Positions 36,701 through 47,400 of a stretch of DNA of 64,000 nt are shown one piece after another. Source of the DNA: Ciona savignyi (taxonomy: Eukaryota > Chordata > Ascidiacea > Phlebobranchia > Cionidae); the NCBI GenBank assembly GCA_000149265.1, contig CH003024.1, positions 160,462 through 224,461 of the forward strand, in the 5' to 3' direction. Positions within the stretch are counted from its first letter, which is position 1; every line of letters starts with the position of its first letter. The translations under genes and the position numbers were made by a program. The notes under the pieces are model-generated. The model searched no databases, was not told the origin of the DNA, and was given only the letters and a program-made list of their open reading frames with translations.

Positions 36701-39700
36701 TATCTATTTTACTATGCTGTTGTGATCAAAGAACTTTTGTAAAATTAAAAACAGAATTTCGTTTCTGAAATTGTTGTTTTTAAAATTTGAATTCGTCATT
36801 ACTGATTTGTGGAAATTTGTATTCCAGATTACACCAGTTAACGATCAGTTTAGAAAATCCATTAAGCAAATTTATTCAGCATGATGTAACTGGTATTTAA
36901 AACATATTAGCGGAAATGTTCAAATTACCCGATGATTTAAACCTTTCGAAGGTAATTGGGTACTGAAATGATGTTTGTAAACTTTGTTCTGATGTTGTAA
37001 AACTTTTCTCATTAACAACATTAGTATTAAAGCGTTCGTCCCGAAATTACTCCAGGTTGCAAGAAATCCACTAAATATACTCTGCAATTATTGTTTTACG
37101 GTAAATGATATAATTAGATTTGCTAAATATACTGTACAATTATTGTTCTACGGCAAATTGTATAATTATAGGCTAATATTTGCTAATGAAGCCTGCCTAC
37201 CCGCAAATCGCGTGGTCTTCCACGAATCTAACGACAGTGTTTATGTTGATATTTCTCCTTCCAGGTGGCAGAGTGATGTTCCGATGTACGCATGTTACGT
37301 ACTGCTGGCGCAAGACGTCTGACGCGTCGACTACCGGAGCCTGTCGTTTTGGTCTTGCTCGATATGCAACTAAAAATATAAGATTGTATCAAGGTTTGGT
37401 CACATAAATCATTTTTTGTCACATAAGTTAACATTTTCAGTCATATAAATAAATATGTTTATTCACATAAATCAAATATTCACATAAATCAAAGCAACTG
37501 AAAATATAAGAGCATATCAAGGTTTGATGACAAAAATTAATATTTTTTGTAACATAAATCAACATTTTCAGTCATATAAATTAATATGTTTATTCACATA
37601 AATCAAATATTCACATAAATTAAATATTCACCACACAGCAATGATTTCCTTAAATGTGTCCATAGGCCATCATTCATTTATCCGACAAACAGTAAATATA
37701 AATGGTCCTGCAGCTAATCGACAGTGGTTCTGTTGTCAAATTTTTAATATACCCTTTTTAATATATACATTTTCCAGGTCAAGATAGATCAAGTCATAAT
37801 TCAGATAATAAAACAATTTCTTAGCTTATCCCAACAAATCTCACATATCTCAAATCTGTCCATTAGCAATTCATTTTTCCGACAAACAGCAAATATAAAT
37901 GGTCCTGTAGCTAATCGACAGTGGTTCTCTTGTCAAAATTTTAACATAGCCTACCCTTAAAAACGACACACACACATTTTTCAGGTCAAGATAGACCAAG
38001 TCATAATTCAGATAATAAAACAATTTCTTATCTTATGCCAACAAATCTCACATATCTCAAATCTGTCCATTAGCAATTCATTTTTCCGACAAACAGCAAA
38101 TATAAATGGTCCTGTAGCTAATCGACAGTGGTTCTCTTGTCAAAATTTTAACATAGCCTACCCTTAAAAACGACACACACACATTTTTCAGGTCAAGATA
38201 GACCAAGTCATAATTCAGATAATAAAACAATTTCTTATCTTATGCCAACAAAATCTCACTTATCCCGGTAGCAGCCACGTCTTCCTGAAGTTGCCTGATG
38301 CAATCTCTTGCTGGCGGAATAAGAGTGGACGTAGATCGAAGGTAAACTTCAAGTCTATTTTGCCAGCAAGCTACAGTATCGTTCAATGACCTGTAATGTA
38401 AAAGATGTGTTTAAATATATGTGAAGAAGATATAGAGGGTTCCTATTTATAACTGCGAGGGCAAGAAAGAGATAGGGAGGGTTTTTAACAGCGGAATAAT
38501 TTAGATTATTCACTTTCGATCTCCCAACCTAATTGCTCTATTTCATCAGTATAAGCCAAACAGACAGACAGAGTTAGGAAAACTTTTGAAGCATAGTGTA
38601 TGAGAGCTGGATATATGGAAACATATCCGAATGTATTTAAATTATTTTGTTTTGTAATTGTCCATCGAGCGATATTGGAAACCTCTATAGTTTTTAGGCA
38701 GATTTTGGAAGAGTGGTATAAAGAGGTCAGATAGTTTTGGTTTTAGGGGATTTTTGCGAGGTGTAGTCGGAATTTGATTCCGATACTTTGTTCTAGGCTC
38801 ATGCATGTTTTTTTATGTATAACATACTTTTTATATAAGGTTTGTGTCAATTCATCGTTCGATTTTTCAGTTACCCCACTCCCAAAAAAAAAGAGTGACA
38901 ATTAAAACCTACCTCGGGTGTAATTTGAATTCAGTAAGCAAATACAAGGCTGATAATATTATCTCATGGTACACCACCCAGCTCCACCATAATGCTGTGT
39001 GTTTATTTGTTTTGTTACCGAGCCAAGTTTTGACCCATGATGGGCTCGTCACTTGGACGGTTTTTGTATAGGTCGGTATATGTATCAGTCGCTCTAATTA
39101 TTTGGCCACACGATCGTATCCACCATAATACTTATTGTTTATCGTGAGTCGTACGGCTGTTCGGCTACCACCAGGTGAACAAGATTGTATTTTTTGTAAT
39201 TTTGTAATGGTTTGTGATAATTTAAATGTCGAATAAAAATAAAACCACGTTTTGGTGTAAAAAATATTTAAACCGTTAAATAATCGTTTCCTTTATACGT
39301 TTTTTGTAACGGCACTGTAGTATTCAATTAATTGTATACAATGTTATCCTTTCGTTCAAAAAATACCAGGCTAAAAATTAACCTAAAAAATCTACCCAAC
39401 CCACCCACAAACATTTCCATCGCTTTGAAAATACCAGTTCGTGTCCAGCACTGTGTAGTCTATTACACCGTTCCAATCTGACTGCTGGCTTGATGCCTAT
39501 AAATGAGAAATAAAAGTAAAGTTTGAATGAGTTATTTGTGATTGCACTAGAAAAATATGTCATTGAAATATGATTTAAAAAATATGTCATTGAAATATGA
39601 TTTAATGTAAGCATGGCATAATATATACGATTTTTTATCAACATGCCAATTTTGCCATGTTTTTACTGGGCTATGTTTCGAACCATGATAAGTTGGTTAC

Positions 39701-41680
39701 TAAGTCTGTTTTTTTATACAATTCAGTATATGTATTGGTCACGTAAGCATTCACACGACTTTGCACCATCCTACCAGCCACCCAGATATTTTGTCTGCCG
39801 AGCCAAGTTTCGTACCCAAGATGGGCTAGGCACAAGGACCGTTTTGGTATAGTAGTCGGTATATATATCGGTCGCGTTAACCATTTGTCCACACTACCGT
39901 ACAATCAGCCACCCAGATGCCATGTTAATGCCATCACAAACCACGAGCGCCACCTATCGATCTATTGATTTTGCAGCGTGTTATCTGCCTATTAGAATTT
40001 CCCCCCAATATTAGAAAAGTATCGTACCATCATATAAGTTTATAATTACATCAAATATACAAAATTACCGAAGTACTAATGAGCGGGATATACCTTATCC
40101 GCCATGCAACTTGTGAAGTAGTCCCTCAATTGCCTGGTGTCTTCAACAATCGAAAAGGGGTTCGTCGCCTGTCTTTTCCGTCTGCTGTGTTGTTGTACGT
40201 GACAACCTCCACGAAAAAGAAATATTTTAAATTCAGTGCAGAATAACACAAACATGCCATTTTCAGCACAGGCTACAATGATTATCCTGTTTTGTTTCTC
40301 CTTGCAAATCCGAACATAACGCATAGACTTGTAAGACGGTATAAGCAAAAAAAAACATTTAGTTTAAAAAACAGTACGTGACCCAATGTCCAGTACGTAA
40401 CTGCAGAGTAGGCTTGCAGGTTGTTGTTTATTTTATAAAAAATTGTAACTCTCAGAAATGTATCGTTATAAAAAGTTTGCTTTTATGTATTTTCTTAAAC
40501 GTTTAATATTGCAAGTATTCAGAATAGCTTATAAACATAGAGGATTTTATCGAATTAGGGAGTCAAACCGTATATTATACCGATTAAGTCTTGGTTCGGT
40601 TTCACTTGTATTCAAATATGCGATTCAGGATTGTTTTTAAGTTTGACACCTGGCCGGATTACCGAATATTTGGGAGTATATTGAGATGTGGTATGATTTG
40701 TTTATCTAAGGCAAGGTTAATCTAAGGTTAATTTCAACCATTAGAGCAAGGCGATGTTTGCTATAGCCACCGAGTACCAGCTTCAAAATATTAACATAAA
40801 ATTTGGAGAGTTTTCAGTTTAGGTTGCAGATCCAAGGTTCGATTATAAATTGTGGAAAAATCTAATACTTTTTTGAGTGACAGTCTTTTTATGAGGTGAG
40901 TTTGCATTGGAGAGATATGGAGAATAATTAGTTGAACGCCTATACAAAGGTTAGTTAAGAAATAACATTTGTTGATTTATGCATGCCAAGAACATTTCTT
41001 TTTATCTTAGTTTCAAAGTATTTACGTCATTACGAATTAGCATTTTGAACAAAACTACTTAAACGCTCAGAATTTCTATGCAAATTAGCGATTTGCGATT
41101 TTCGGCGATGTCTGTTTACTGGTTTACGCAAGTATGCGAAACATCTCTTTCACTTAATTATACTTTCGACTGCTCGTGTCACGTTATGCAAATTTGTAAC
41201 GTGTTCTCCAAGTTCGTAAGTAAATTTAATTTTCCATGTTTGTAAGTAAATATAGTTTACTGTTCACTGCAGTCTCTTTGATAAGAGTGTAAAAAAACAA
41301 GAGCTATACCTTACCTTTTTAAACAAGAGCTATACCTTACCCTTAAAACCTATTAGCAACTTACAATTTAAAAATTATTATTTTCAAAAACGGCAATATT
41401 TTTGTTCACGGTCCTAAAACCCGCGTATTATTCTTGTTACATTTTATTTAAGACTTCCAGTATCGTCTACACATGAAATTGCAAAGAGTGGCTACAGCTG
41501 CACACCTCAGGGTGTAATCGAACACCAAAAGTAAGTTTCAACTTATATTAGGCTTACTTCACATACGGGAAATATTTAATTCTATATTTTTTAATGAAAA
41601 TTACAAAACAACTTACCACGAGCAAGGCATGTGAAAAGCACAACACATAAAATAAAGACATCTTGCAATGAACGAACCAT
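33666..41680 (-). CDS. Gene 2: secreted double-module proprotein with ShKT and four TSP1 repeats
   Basis: Exons in coding order: 41680-41617, 40206-40094, 39496-39405, 38390-38260, 37369-37201, 36413-36157, 35757-35623, 35361-35210, 34639-34230, 33756-33666 (TAG). Phases match at every join (1,0,2,1,2,1,1,0,2), giving 537 residues. In order: signal peptide (1-22), RRKR (30-33), module 1 (cysteines 55, 89, 98, 120), RPKR (139-142), module 2 (cysteines 160, 189, 239, 265, plus an extra one at 192), a ShKT domain (about 276-315), then four thrombospondin type 1 repeats, the last split over two exons. The N-terminal part is paralogous to gene 3; the ShKT-TSP1 part resembles gene 1. TSP1 and ShKT domains are typical of extracellular matrix, adhesion or protease-linked proteins. 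The module itself I cannot name; a secreted, furin-processed product is inferred. Confidence 0.82.
34230..35361 (-). CDS. Gene 2 TSP1 block (repeats 1-4, before the last exon)
   Basis: Exon 35361-35210 starts TSP1-1 (GWTAWTSWGTCPAPCG). Exon 34639-34230 finishes it (VCHPAMVC) and adds repeat 2 (ASWSQWQPWYACSVTCEG), a shortened repeat 3 (TWAPWSTWSDCSYKRRTRTC) lacking the usual second cysteine before the Arg-rich strand, and the first half of repeat 4. The W-x-x-W signature for C-mannosylation is visible in each. Confidence 0.88.
34856..35110 (-). repeat. SINE family A, truncated copy in gene 2
   Basis: It starts with GTTTATCGTGAATGG, itself repeated, and continues to ACAAATGACCAGCTAGCGAC and a degenerate head. 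It lies in the intron between the two TSP1 exons. Confidence 0.65.
35623..35757 (-). CDS. Gene 2 ShKT domain exon
   Basis: A single phase 1-1 exon encodes the six-cysteine ShKT pattern: NPCNELTN, AFCRSQMTWC, FMRQNCEKTCC. It is closest to the ShKT exon of gene 1 at 47363-47235, which has the same phases and the paired terminal cysteines. ShKT modules in animals often accompany proteases or block ion channels; here only the fold is inferred. Confidence 0.82.
37369..37622. repeat. Tandem duplication (about 127 bp) at a gene 2 splice acceptor
   Basis: The copies run 37369-37496 and 37497-37622. Both begin GCAACT(A/G)AAAATATAAG, which on the coding strand is the pyrimidine tract, AG and first four exon bases of the 37369-37201 exon. 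The intron end was thus duplicated with its 3' splice site. Confidence 0.8.
37655..38258. repeat. Tandem array, about 206-bp unit, roughly three copies
   Basis: GGTCAAGATAGA(T/C)CAAGTC recurs at about 37778, 37984 and 38190. The last two units are nearly identical. Each unit contains AACAAATCTCACATAT, which on the coding strand repeats the donor region (GTGAGATTTTGTTGG) of the exon ending at 38260. Confidence 0.88.
39010..39128 (-). repeat. SINE family B copy
   Basis: GAGCCAAGTTTTGACCCATG, then GTCACTTGGAC, TTTTTGTATAGGTCGG and TTTGGCCACACGAT. tRNA-like head on the minus strand. Intron of gene 2. Confidence 0.75.
39655..39905 (-). repeat. Two adjacent SINE family B copies
   Basis: The first copy (about 39655-39765) and the second (about 39785-39905) both carry the motif order GCCAAGTTTCGTACCC-like, GGTATA and CGTTAACCATTTG. 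They lie in the intron after gene 2 exon 2. Confidence 0.7.
40094..41680 (-). CDS. Gene 2 exons 1-2: signal peptide and first furin-type site
   Basis: Exon 1 (41680-41617) encodes a classic signal peptide, MVRSLQDVFILCVVLFTCLA, and ends in phase 1 before GTAAGT. Exon 2 (40206-40094) adds CH, then RRKR, and FTSCM, ending in phase 0. Gene 3 has the same arrangement (GCH, RHKR, FTSCM) with the same phases. Confidence 0.8.
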
Positions 41681-41911
41681 TTCGTATTGTATCAGAATCT
41701 TAAATACAAACAGTCTAAACAATATTTTACATAAAACCTATATTGAGCCTTGCTAAAATAAGTTAAACTGCTAAACCGTCAAAATAATAACCTTCTGTAC
41801 TGATCAAAATAATGAATATAAAACTACTAAATTGTTGAAATAATGACTGTTTTGGCGGCCGTTTAAAACGCCTTTTTCGCAAAGATTGCCTTTATTTTTT
41901 ATTTAACGTAT

Positions 41912-41955
41912 AAATGGCAGTCTTTAAAACGCCCTTTTCGCAAAGACTGCCATTT
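41912..41955. repeat. Perfect 14-bp inverted repeat
   Basis: AAATGGCAGTCTTT at 41912-41925 pairs with AAAGACTGCCATTT at 41942-41955 over a 16-base loop. A related direct copy of the loop and right arm (AAAACGCCTTTTTCGCAAAG) lies about 60 bases upstream. Not a histone stem-loop. Confidence 0.75.
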
Positions 41956-43214
41956 ATTCGTTAAAATTGAGTGAATGTTCAATTCGATTGACGCCTTTTT
42001 CGGTAATTATTCGATTAGAAGTCGAACATTATATAATTTTCGCGGATCCTTATCGAGTTTATGACGGTTCCAGTAACGCCCATAACAGGTTCGTGTCTTT
42101 TACGACGATGAATCTAAACACACACAACATCCCATATAACGTTAATACAGAGGACAATTTTAGGAGAGTCACCACGCCTGGTGGAGTAGTTTTTGAGTTG
42201 CGCTGTAAATCGCCTCGAGAGGTGAAAGAAATCTGCCGTAATGCGTTGGCAAATAAGAGAAGTTTAAAACAAAGCGTGTCTCTTGTCGTAACTGTCAAGT
42301 TATTTATCCTCTCATATGTCCACAAGTTTTACTCTGTCAACAGAATGTGTATGTGACTTTTAAACCGAGTAAATGATTTTACAAACTATCTGTTTGCAGC
42401 AGAATTTGTTTTTCTAGTTGAATCACGGGACTAACGAAATCAACGTATGTAGCAAGAACCATAAATAATATTAATTTCTTAAAGTATTTTGAGCAAAATT
42501 CTTAAAGTATGTTGCTCAAAATTAAAGTATCAGTTCTTATTTAAATATCGTCTTTTAGAAAGGCTGTTAAATTGGTGCAATCAAACTTTTTAATTCTAGT
42601 AATCTCTTCTACATTTTTATCCCAGTGCAAAATGTTACGTACACTTTTACCGCAAATCTACTGTAAACTAAACTGACAGACCTGAACATGCGATCAAGTA
42701 TGTGATCAATTTAGGATAATTATATCCTGAATAAGCAACTGTAAGACATATTTAGTCAACTGTTCTGTAACCGTATTCGAAACTGGTAAATTAATCCAAT
42801 AAGCTTGAAAAAATCCCTAAAGTTCTTTCTTAAACAACGGTTTTTCCCTTTTGCAGAGGAAAATGCTTAAAACTATCTTTAATCAAAACAAACGAATTAC
42901 GTTTAAATTAAGATCCAGCGAAAAATTGTAAACCTGCCCCTCGGCTGGCGAGCGGTTTATAGTCAAATATAAATAAACTTCTCCCACGATTTACCAAATC
43001 GTGTCGCATTTGTGTCGGAATTTTTGTCCTTCTAAAAATGTGGGCGATGTTGATCATTATCGTCTACGTTATCTTGCACAGACCAAGTATTAGTGAAAAA
43101 TTTTGACACGGCGGGGAAATTTACAAAATTTTGTTACATTTTAAAGTGTCCGCTAGAGTTTTGTATAAAAGCTCTATGCATTCATGTATGTGTTAATTAT
43201 ATAAGATAAGGAAT

Positions 43215-43590
43215 ACTGATGTTGATGTTTATCCCTCGAAATAGAAGAGCATATAAACGGTTAACCTATGAATGCCCAGTTAGGTATAGGATTTTAATCG
43301 TCTGCCCCGTTAAAAAGATTTTTACTTTGACATAATTTATTTAGAAGGTATAGGATATTCGTAAATGGAGAATCGCAAGGCGCCCTATATAACACAGGTT
43401 TAGTTTACCTCGCAATCACGTGAGAATTGGTTTTGAAACTGGGTACCGTCAGAGAATTGGCACAAGATATTGCGGTGTGTTGTATGTATGATTGAGACGT
43501 TCCTTGTTTTTGGCAAATAATTGGCAACACAACCGACCAGATAACGATCAGTTTTAAAATCTCAGCCACTCGGCTACTTAGTCGGATTTT
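43215..43590 (-). repeat. SINE family A, divergent copy
   Basis: GTTTATCCCTCGAAATAGAA, then a trace of GCCCAGTTAGG, CGGTGTGTTGTATGTATGATT, ACGTTCCTTG and ACAACCGACCAGATAACGAT. Contains an unrelated internal segment. Confidence 0.5.
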
Positions 43591-43735
43591 TATATGAAAT
43601 ATTCAAGTGTATGATATTTGAATTGATTATCGGTTTATTCCTAAATATAACTGCATTTCGTATTAGCAGCACGTGACTTCAGCATGGCAAATGACGTAAC
43701 TTCGTGACACCCCAAACAAAACTACATGCGCACAT

Positions 43736-44046
43736 TTCTTTTCCGCAGTGTAACCTTTTAGTGTCTTCCCTGGCTAATATATTTTACTCTAGGATGTTTT
43801 TCAGATCATTTTAGGACGGACTTCTTTCTTTAAAAATTTAGTATATACCTTACATGTCTGTCTTTTCTGCAGTGTAACCTTTCCGTGTCTTTCTTGGCTG
43901 TTTGGATGTAGATATAGCTGTTGAATGCTTTTTTAGTTCATTAGATATAGCTGTTGGATGCTGTTGGACTCAATATATAGCTTGTGGATATTTTTTCCAG
44001 CTTATTTTAGGACGGACTTCTGTCTTTAAAAAATTAGCATATACCG
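43736..44046. repeat. Diverged tandem duplication
   Basis: Both copies begin with TTTTC(C/T)GCAGTGTAACCTTT and end with TTTTAGGACGGACTTCT followed by a TAAAAA-rich stretch and TATACC. The second copy is longer by an internal GATATAGCTGTTG(A/G)ATGCT repeat. Confidence 0.75.
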
Positions 44047-44091
44047 TAATTAAAGACGTTTCAAAATAACCTGGTATGAACGCGATATATC

Positions 44092-44097
44092 TTTATT
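44092..44097 (-). terminator. Poly(A) signal for gene 1
   Basis: AATAAA on the minus strand, about 190 bases after the tentative gene 1 stop codon. Confidence 0.4.
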
Positions 44098-44289
44098 TAA
44101 CTCACTTGATCACGAACTTTGGTAAAAAAAAGAAAAACAAAACAAATTTTGGAACAATCGAAATTCGAGTTTATAATAATACAAAACGTAACAAAGTTTA
44201 AATATATGTTCATATATATATATATATATATAGAGTTTTCGTTTATACTTCATGGTATGGTGGTGCTTCTCAATAATAATATAATCAAG

Positions 44290-44479
44290 TTAATGTCTGA
44301 AGTGAAAACATGCAACGGTATGACACTGGCTTGTGCCACGCACGTATGATACTGACTGCCACGCCATGCAGTTGTTTGAACCATCGAAATGTTTATTTAT
44401 TTTATATTGTATAACATAATTTCGAAACAGTGTAGGATTATCAATAGCAAATTTTACGGTGATTATTTTATAGTATAAA
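44290..44479 (-). CDS. Gene 1 tentative last exon
   Basis: The preceding exon stops in mid-TSP1 with phase 2. This stretch after TTTTATAG has the right phase, stays open for 62 codons and ends SQCHTVAC, the C-x4-C typical of a TSP1 end, before TAA. Its first half is AT-rich and lacks an obvious third TSP1 cysteine, so the border may be wrong or an intervening exon may be missing. Confidence 0.35.
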
Positions 44480-47400
44480 CTATAAAAGCTTGTCGGATAA
44501 TGAATCAACCTTGGCAGGAAGAGGTCGCGCAATGGATAGCGATGGTTGATTGTCCAGTGCATATTGTACCGTTTAAGCAGTTCCTGTTGGCAAAAAGGCA
44601 TTAATTTTAATCGTTTTTATTAGATAGTTTTACATATTTCAACCCATCATGGCCAAGCCTTAACGCTATCCCAATATATCGTATCCACGTGGTCTAAACC
44701 TAATAGTGTCCTTATTTTATCGTGTGAAAGGGTCTAAACAGAACAATGTCCCATATTTTATATATCTGATATAGGCCTAGTCTAAACCTGTCAATGGTCC
44801 ATTCATTATATATATAGATATTTTTTTACTGAGCCAAGTTTTAAACCCATGATGGGCTCGTCACTTGGACCGTTTTTGTATAGGTCCATTCATCATATCC
44901 AAGGACCAAAACCGCATATTGCCACCTTATGTCATACAATGGTCAAATTTTACCAACATAAAATAGTTTTAATGGGAATTAACTTTAAGCTATTCGATCA
45001 ATAAAGTAAAATCAGAAAATGAAGGTGGTTTATTTGGTCCATTCAACTTACCTAACCCTGAAAGTCGTCCCACACCCGCACGTTTTACTGCAAACGCTCC
45101 AGTCTGACCACGAGGTCCACGTTCCCAGGCAAAATAGTCCCATACACACGCCGGTTTCTGCGACGGTACAATCGGTAGCTTGGGGGCTGTCGCATCTTCG
45201 CTGTCTGATGCGACTTCCCTGGCCGCAAGAAGCGGAACAAACTGACCACTGACCCCACTCTGCGTATACATTGAACAGTGAACAGTCTTGTGGAAAAATG
45301 GTTAGTTTGGTCGCTTCCTACGGTATTTTAAACTTGACCTAGTGTAGGGCCTATCGCGGGTTTTATTAATAAAATATAATTAAAAAAAACAATCATTAAC
45401 TGTGAAAATGTCAATGTCGCCATTGTTTTTGTATGAAACCGGACGAGGTAGCTCGGCGACAATGCGATCCCTATGCAGTGACAACTCCAGCGTCAATACA
45501 GCGATAACGCTAAGGTCAATACAACGACAGCACCAGCACCAATAATCTGGGTAATAGCGTGGCCCACTGTCCATTCCAAGTTACACCTTTTAGGGATTAA
45601 AATACCTCACCATTCGTGTAGTGTCTTACCCATAAACATATGCGTTTACCCGCAACATATGTTCACATTTCTATACGACTCTAGTTTACTTGTTACTCAC
45701 CGGTAAGCTGCGGTGGTATTCGCAATGCCGATGTCACGTTTATTGGAGTGCAAGGCTGTGTCGAACACGGCTCTACGACGATGGGAGCGCATGAGGTTTC
45801 GTTGTTGACAGTCGTGCAGTTCTGGGATCGTATTCGCTGTCCACCACCGCACGTCGCTGTACATGCCGACCAATCCTCCAATGTGAAACCACGTTGAAAA
45901 CCACAATCGTTTTCGTAGCAACGGCGATCTAATAAAGTGAAAAAAGGTATCGCTTGAAAAGCAGTTAAGCTATGCATATATTTTACTGAGCCAAGTTAAT
46001 AACCATGATAAGCTCGTCAAGACTTTTTTGTGTAGAAGTTGGTATATGTATCAGTTGTGTTAACCATTCGGACACACGACCGTAGCAAGTTATATATATT
46101 GTTCAGCTAAGCAATCTATAATGTCGTTGTTACGGGGTGTAACGCAGATGTCCTAACACACTAAAATGTATATTTTGAGAGAAGTAATCACTTGAAAAGT
46201 TTCCATGCTCTGGGTGTTTATTTTTTAAGCTAAACAGATCAAAAATACTTCACACAGACGCTTATGTGACATAGTTTTTGTTCCTTATGTGACATAGTTA
46301 AGTTACGTTTACTAGCTCTACATGGAGTTTGAACTATTAAGACAAAGTTATTTTTTTACTGGACTTTGTTTCGAAGCCAAGATGAGTGTGGTATTACGGA
46401 TAGGATATTCATGTTTATCCCCGTGAATAAGAAAGGGGGGGTTAACACACGTACAATCAAGGGGGTTAACACACGGGCAATCGTTAGATCAGCTCGTGCC
46501 CTCCGTCGCGTTACCGGAGATATTGCAGTGTGTTGGATATGATAGACACGTTCCTTTAATTTGGTAGAACCCAATAATTAAGTCCGCCAACACGACCATA
46601 ATCGAGGCCGGTTAACATTCATGGTGAAGTGAAATAGGCCGTAGTACATACATTCAGTTGTGTCATCTTGGCGGCAGACCCTTGAATCCCTGCAAACTCG
46701 ATGTCTATGCTGCTCCCCTCTTCCACAGTCCTCCGAGCACCGCGACCAAGCGGTCCATTCACTTATACCTGGACATATTTGTTTTATGAGCGTGGCGGGT
46801 GGGGAGTATACGTTGGTGAAATTACCGACGTTCATGGCAGGCTAACCCATAATTGACGAAAGATTTTTTTGACCAGTAAAAACCGTTGGAGCAGATGACT
46901 TAGTCGGCATTAGCCGAACACTTTTATAGTCGAAACTATCCTTTGCTTTAGTGGTTTGGTAATTTAAATAGTTATTATATTATCTAATGCCTACATGCTG
47001 TAATAGCTTACGGCGGTTGTGTTCTTCCAAGATTAAGTTTATATTTTAAATGTTGTTTAGGAGTTCTTTAGATGCAATACTTAACAATAAACGCCAAAGT
47101 GAGACTTTACCAAGTCAGATTTGGGCCAAATACGCTACACTATAATACATATCCAATGGCTATTAGGTGAGCCAACACTTCTTTCGAATTAAACTTAGCA
47201 GCACAGAAGTATACATTCAGTATGTTCTATTTACTTGCGTATCTTTCAAGACAGCAGGACTTCGCGCAATACCTCCCCATGAACCCACTGTACCTGGAAC
47301 AATGCTGTAAGTTCCTCTCGCAATACTGTGTCGGTATCTGATTGGAGAGTTCGGAGCAATCGCCTAAAAGATAACTTTTTATTCTTCTGGTGAAGTTGTG

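Larger units (their letters stand above)
41681..44289. other. Spacer between gene 1 and gene 2
   Basis: Mostly AT-rich. It holds a perfect 14-bp hairpin (41912-41955), an unexplained 129-residue plus-strand ORF (41967-42356), a divergent family A SINE (about 43215-43590) and a duplicated segment (43736-44046). A poly(A) signal for gene 1 is at 44092-44097 (minus). Confidence 0.5.

Noticed and set aside
41460-41530. Plus-strand segment with good acceptor (CTTCCAG) and donor (GTAAGT) open in one frame
   Set aside because: No other plus-strand exons to join; it lies inside intron 1 of minus-strand gene 2.
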